Position numbers and translations under genes: made by a program. The notes beneath the pieces are model-generated. The model made no database searches. It was given only the letters and a program-made list of their open reading frames with translations, and was not told where the DNA came from. 64,000 nucleotides of DNA, from NCBI GenBank assembly GCA_963748405.1, contig CAVVIT010000006.1, forward strand, positions 1 to 64,000. The letters run 5' to 3'. This stretch comes from Fen-1273 sp963748405 (GTDB lineage: Bacteria; Bacteroidota; Ignavibacteria; UBA10030; UBA6906). This document shows, piece after piece, positions 60,107 to 64,000 of the stretch; position 1 is the stretch's first letter, and each line of letters begins with the position of its first letter.

Positions 60107-61131
60107 ACGGTTACCAGAGAATTTCGGCCGCCCTGCGCGGGGAGTGGCCCGACAGTATTCCCGTGATGCTTCATAACTTCATGATGGCCGCACGCGAGGC
60201 CGGGTTCACCATGCGGCAGTTCCGGAGCGACCCCGCGGTGATCGCTTCGTCGTTCACGCAGGCCGTCGAGCGGTACGGCTACGACGGGATCATCATCGAC
60301 GTGGATACGGTGACGCTCGCCCAGGCCGCGGGGGTCTCCGTGGACTCTCCCGAGGACGATCCGGGGCGCGTCAGGGGGGGGCTCCTTTCCTCCCTGGAGG
60401 GAGTGGCCGGTCTTCCCCCGGTCGACATACTGGATTCCCCCCGCGTCCAGGTCTGGCTCGAGGGAGTCCGCCTCCTGAAGCGGCACTTCGGGAACGAGAT
60501 CTATATCAGGGGAAACTGCGACCAGTGCCCGTTCACGCTCGCCAGTCTTCTGCGCGGTATGGACGGGTGGATGATGGACCTCCTCGATCCGGCGAAGGAG
60601 GAGTCTGTCGTCGCGCTTCTCGAATACTGTACCTCCGTGACGACGCAATTCATCCGGCATATGGGGAAGACCGGCGCGGACATGACCTCGAACGGCGACA
60701 GCGTGGCGGGCCCGGAGCTTGTGTCCCCGTCGATATTCCGGAGATTCGCACTCCCGTATGACCGCCGGGTCGCGGAGGCGTCCCACGCGATCGGGCTGCC
60801 GCACGTGCTGCATATCTGCGGGAACACCTCCGCGATACTCGACGACCTCATTGCGACGGGATCCGACGGTCTCGACATCGACTACAAGACCGATGCCCGG
60901 CGTGCTCACGAGAAGACGAAGGACAGGGTCGTCTTCCTGGGGAACATCGATCCGAGCGGCGTCATTGCGCTCGGCACGCCCGGTCTCGTCGCCGAAAAAA
61001 CGTCCGAGCTCCTCGGCATATTCGCCGACACCCCCCGTTTCATACTGAACTCGGGGTGCGCGATTCCGCCGACGACTCCTCCGGAGAACCTTCACGCCAT
61101 GATCAGGACCGCGCGCGCGTTCAGGCGCTGA
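60103..61131 (+). CDS. UroD-like (MtaA family) protein of the transporter unit
   Basis: A 342-residue UroD/MtaA-superfamily protein, second of its kind in the window. Features are the N-terminal YQRISAALRGEWPDSIPVML, YIRGNCDQCPFTLASLLRG, HVLHICGNTSAILDDLI with a His/Cys metal-site look, GLDIDYKTDARRA, and the C-terminal FILNSGCAIPPTTPPENLHAM where a Cys is conserved in methyltransferase members. It starts inside the permease stop (ATGA), so it is made in step with the transporter. A corrinoid-dependent methyltransferase role on the imported compound is possible; no corrinoid protein is nearby. Confidence 0.83.
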   Translation: MNGYQRISAALRGEWPDSIPVMLHNFMMAAREAGFTMRQFRSDPAVIASSFTQAVERYGYDGIIIDVDTVTLAQAAGVSVDSPEDDPGRVRGGLLSSLEGVAGLPPVDILDSPRVQVWLEGVRLLKRHFGNEIYIRGNCDQCPFTLASLLRGMDGWMMDLLDPAKEESVVALLEYCTSVTTQFIRHMGKTGADMTSNGDSVAGPELVSPSIFRRFALPYDRRVAEASHAIGLPHVLHICGNTSAILDDLIATGSDGLDIDYKTDARRAHEKTKDRVVFLGNIDPSGVIALGTPGLVAEKTSELLGIFADTPRFILNSGCAIPPTTPPENLHAMIRTARAFRR

Positions 61132-61184
61132 GCGCGTTCCGTACCGCGCGCGCGTTTCACGCAACGAAACCAAAGGAGGCTGGA

Positions 61185-64000
61185 ATGCATCGGGCGATCG
61201 GGACATTCCTCGTGATCTGTGCAGTGTGCGCGCCCCGCTACGCCGTGTGCGGCGCAGCCGACACCCTGACGGTCATACACGTCAACGATACGCACGCGCA
61301 CCTCTCGGCGGGGGGCCCCCGGCTTCGCTCGCTCGAGGGGACGCGCGGCGGGATCGCACGGGCGGCGACCCTCATACGCGCACTGGAAGTACGATCCCCG
61401 AACCCCTGGTTTCTTCATGCCGGGGACGTTTCCGTCGGCGACCTGGTCTTTAACACGTACGGCGCGGTTCCCGAGCTCCGGATCCTCCTGTCTCTCGGAT
61501 GCAGGGCGATGGCGGTGGGGAACCACGAATGGGACTCGGGGCCTGAGGCCCTGGATTCAGCGCTTTCCTCGGCGTTTCCCCCCGGCGGGGGATTCCCCCT
61601 CCTTTCCGCGAACACGATTCTTGATGATCCCCGCGTCCGGATGCTGAAGAGGTTCATCCGGCCGTTTATCACAGGGCGGGCGGGCCGGTCAACGATAGGC
61701 ATATTCGGGCTCACGACCCCTGAGACGAACCTGTTTTCGAGTCCCGCCCCCGCGGTCGTCGACACGCCGTTTGCGTATGCCGCCGCCGCTGTGGATTCTC
61801 TCCGCGCGCGCGGATGCGCCGCAGTCATCTGCCTTTCGCATCTCGGAATCTCGCTCGACCGTCAGATCGCGCAGAGCATCCCCGGGATCGATGTCATCGT
61901 CGGGGGACACGATCACATCACGACGAATGCTCCCGTGGCCGTCCCGCACGGCGGCGGGGATACGACGTGGATCGTCCAGGCGGGACAGTACTACGAAGAG
62001 GTCGGCGTACTCCGGCTGATCCTGGGCGATGGGCATGTTCGTCTGCTCGATGCGGCCCTCCTCACCGTCGACAGCTCGGTGGCGAAGGACAGGGAGATTG
62101 ACTCGATCGTCGTCTCGCTTGAGCGGGGTGTCGAATCGAAATACGGTCCCGTGTTCTCAAAGCAGGTTGCCGTCTCCGGCGGTTTCTTCGCCGAGCTCGC
62201 AGATTCTCTCACGCAGAAGACGCACTGCGAGACCCCCGCGGGGACGCTTGTCACGGATGCGTTCCGCGACCTGACGGGAACGGATATCGCGATCGAACCG
62301 GGGGGATCGACATCCGGGCCTCTCGAGCCGGGTCCCGTCGTGGCCGACGACTGCTACCGGGTTATCGGGTACGGAAGCGGTTCGGCGGGAGGGGCGGGGT
62401 ATCCTCTCGTCCGGTTCGACATGACGGCCCCGGCGCTCATCAAGGGGCTGGAGATCGGCCTTTCGGACATCGAGTCCGGCGATGAATATTTTCTCCAGAG
62501 CTCGGGGCTCAGGTACACGTACGACCCCGGGCGTCCTCCGGGCGAGAGGTTCGTCTCGGCGACCGTGGCGGGGGCCCGTCTCCGTCCCGACCGCGTCTAT
62601 TCCGTGACGGCGAATTATTTTGTCAGGGAGTTTCTCGACAGGCTGGGCGTGCCGTATTCAGGGTTCCGGGTGTACGGGGGGGATACGACCGAATACATGG
62701 CGCTTCTCCGGTATGTCCGGAACCTGAAGACCCCCACACCCGTTCCGCTCTCTCCTCCTTCCGGGGGCTTCCCGTTTAACGACACGTCGCGGAGCTTCGC
62801 CTCGCGCGCCTCCGACATCGTCTCCCGGATGACGCTGAAAGAGAAGATCGCACAGATGCAGAATAGTGCCCCGGCGATTTCCCGGCTCGGCCTCCCGGCG
62901 TACAACTGGTGGAGCGAAGCGCTTCATGGCGTCGCCTTCAGCGGCATTGCCACCGTCTTTCCGCAGGCGATAGGGATGGCGTCGACCTGGGATCCAGCGC
63001 TCATACACGCCGAAGCGGACGTCATCTCGACCGAAGCCAGGGCGAAGCACAACGAAGCCCTCCGCCGGGGCGGGAGCAGGATATTCGAGGGACTCACGTT
63101 CTGGTCCCCCAACATCAACATATTCAGGGACCCCAGGTGGGGGAGGGGCCAGGAGACGTTCGGCGAGGACCCGTTCCTGACATCACGCATCGGCGTGGCG
63201 TTCGTCCGCGGCCTCCAGGGAGACGACCCGAAACACTTCAAAGTCATTTCGACCCCGAAGCATTTCGCCGTCCACAGCGGTCCCGAACAGCTCCGGCACA
63301 GGTTCGACGCCCGGACGACGCGGCGGGACCTCTACGAAACTTACCTTCCCGCGTTTGAGGCCTGCGTGAAGGAAGGAGGGGCGTACTCCGTGATGGGGGC
63401 GTACAACAGGTATGACGGGGTCCCCTGCAACGCGAGCACGCTCCTCCTCGGCAAGAACCTGAGGGGGAGATGGGGTTTTCCCGGTTACGTCGTGTCGGAT
63501 TGCGGCGCGATCACCGACATATACGCGGGGCACCATGTTGCCGCGAACGCCGCCGAAGCGTCCGCGCTCGCCGTGAAGGCCGGGTGCGATCTGACGTGCG
63601 GCAACGAGTACGTCGCGCTCGAGGAGGCGGTCGCGAAGGAACTGATCAGCGAGCGCGAGATCGACGTCTCGGTCCGCCGGTTGATGACGGCAAGGATCAG
63701 GCTCGGGATGTTCGACCCGGAGGGGTCCGACCCCTGGGCGAACATCCCGTTCTCGGCGAATGACACGCCGGAACACCGGCGCATGGCGCTCGATGTCGCC
63801 CGGGAGAGTATCGTCCTTCTCAGAAACAGCGGGAACGTCCTTCCGCTCCGGAAGGATTTCCACAGCGTCGCGGTCATCGGTCCCGACGCCGCCGACAGGG
63901 ACGTCCTCCTGGGAAATTATAACGGTACGCCTTCCGCCTCCGTGACGGTGCTCCAGGGGATCAGGGAGAAACTGCCCGGGGGTGTCGTCCGGTACGCCAG
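61185..64000 (+). CDS. UshA-type 5'-nucleotidase fused in frame to GH3 beta-glycosidase (3' end outside the window)
   Basis: One open frame of at least 938 codons, with a perfect AAAGGAGG site and signal peptide. Residues 25-330 are a metallophosphatase domain: VIHVNDTHAHL, LHAGDVSVGD, GNHEWD, LSHLGISLD, GGHDH. Residues about 345-505 are the 5'-nucleotidase C-domain (AGTLVTDAFRDLTGTD, LQSSGLRYTYDP). At about 527 a GH3 beta-xylosidase/glucosidase begins (SRMTLKEKIAQMQNSAPAI, YNWWSEALHGVA), with KHFAVHSGPEQ and the nucleophile Asp772 in GYVVSDCGAI; the second GH3 domain starts near 870. The join falls exactly where mature GH3 enzymes begin. The usual NGGGIR substrate motif is altered (EPGGSTSG). 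It follows the transporter unit by 53 bases. Confidence 0.88.
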   Translation, partial: MHRAIGTFLVICAVCAPRYAVCGAADTLTVIHVNDTHAHLSAGGPRLRSLEGTRGGIARAATLIRALEVRSPNPWFLHAGDVSVGDLVFNTYGAVPELRILLSLGCRAMAVGNHEWDSGPEALDSALSSAFPPGGGFPLLSANTILDDPRVRMLKRFIRPFITGRAGRSTIGIFGLTTPETNLFSSPAPAVVDTPFAYAAAAVDSLRARGCAAVICLSHLGISLDRQIAQSIPGIDVIVGGHDHITTNAPVAVPHGGGDTTWIVQAGQYYEEVGVLRLILGDGHVRLLDAALLTVDSSVAKDREIDSIVVSLERGVESKYGPVFSKQVAVSGGFFAELADSLTQKTHCETPAGTLVTDAFRDLTGTDIAIEPGGSTSGPLEPGPVVADDCYRVIGYGSGSAGGAGYPLVRFDMTAPALIKGLEIGLSDIESGDEYFLQSSGLRYTYDPGRPPGERFVSATVAGARLRPDRVYSVTANYFVREFLDRLGVPYSGFRVYGGDTTEYMALLRYVRNLKTPTPVPLSPPSGGFPFNDTSRSFASRASDIVSRMTLKEKIAQMQNSAPAISRLGLPAYNWWSEALHGVAFSGIATVFPQAIGMASTWDPALIHAEADVISTEARAKHNEALRRGGSRIFEGLTFWSPNINIFRDPRWGRGQETFGEDPFLTSRIGVAFVRGLQGDDPKHFKVISTPKHFAVHSGPEQLRHRFDARTTRRDLYETYLPAFEACVKEGGAYSVMGAYNRYDGVPCNASTLLLGKNLRGRWGFPGYVVSDCGAITDIYAGHHVAANAAEASALAVKAGCDLTCGNEYVALEEAVAKELISEREIDVSVRRLMTARIRLGMFDPEGSDPWANIPFSANDTPEHRRMALDVARESIVLLRNSGNVLPLRKDFHSVAVIGPDAADRDVLLGNYNGTPSASVTVLQGIREKLPGGVVRYA

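Noticed and set aside
1..64000. tRNA, rRNA, CRISPR array, insertion sequence, attachment site or replication origin
   Set aside because: No cloverleaf or conserved rRNA stretch, spaced repeat array, transposase or integrase, or DnaA-box cluster was recognised on reading both strands.

Overview
This is a high-GC bacterial chromosome segment. It most likely comes from the FCB superphylum, in or near Bacteroidota/Ignavibacteriota. Two exported beta-helix proteins end in the 'NYPNPFNPST' type IX secretion sorting domain. Four large TonB-dependent receptors carry N-terminal carboxypeptidase-regulatory-like domains. Several promoters carry a Bacteroidota-type TAnnTTTG -7 element. No rRNA, tRNA, CRISPR array, insertion sequence or phage module was seen. 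Several genes are split by single-base indels, often at G runs, so draft-quality sequence must be kept in mind.

Layout. 0-3.5 kb: small lipoprotein, LysM protein, CLC chloride channel with CBS domains, HEAT-repeat protein. 3.6-8.2 kb (minus): TonB receptor and a T9SS-exported beta-helix protein. 8.4-10.4 kb (plus): small outer-membrane protein with a G11 tract and a GH47 alpha-mannosidase. 10.4-22.4 kb: an apparent phosphate-acquisition island. It holds a TonB receptor, T9SS beta-helix protein, calcineurin-type phosphoesterase, beta-propeller and PafA-type alkaline phosphatase in one minus-strand unit, plus an EEP-family phosphatase/nuclease, a PAP2 phosphatase, an Ogr-like zinc finger, a STAS protein and small membrane proteins. 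Four promoters here share one undescribed-looking architecture: direct repeats of TAAC (4-bp core, 11-bp period), ending 10 bp before a TAnnTTTG-like element. This is the geometry of PhoB-type Pho boxes and it ties the island together.

22.5-26.2 kb: a CarH-like B12 photoreceptor regulator, a TonB receptor and a membrane protein in one unit. 26.2-28.7 kb (minus): bleomycin-hydrolase-like peptidase and a DES1-like sphingolipid desaturase. 29.1-31.9 kb: a three-gene pilin-like/PilX-like cassette. 31.9-38.7 kb: lipoprotein and TonB receptor, PEGA-domain Ser/Thr kinase, a protein with an internal duplication, and an unknown anchored protein.

38.7-64 kb: a glycan-degradation region. It has GH3 (NagZ-like), GH106-like, GH29, GH9-CE4 fusion, a beta-helix/TIM-barrel fusion, GxGYxYP and six-hairpin hydrolases, a RbsABC-type sugar ABC transporter, two UroD-like methyltransferase homologues, and at the right edge an unusual in-frame fusion of a UshA-type 5'-nucleotidase to a GH3 beta-glycosidase. 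No SusC/SusD pair is present; uptake appears to rely on the ABC system.
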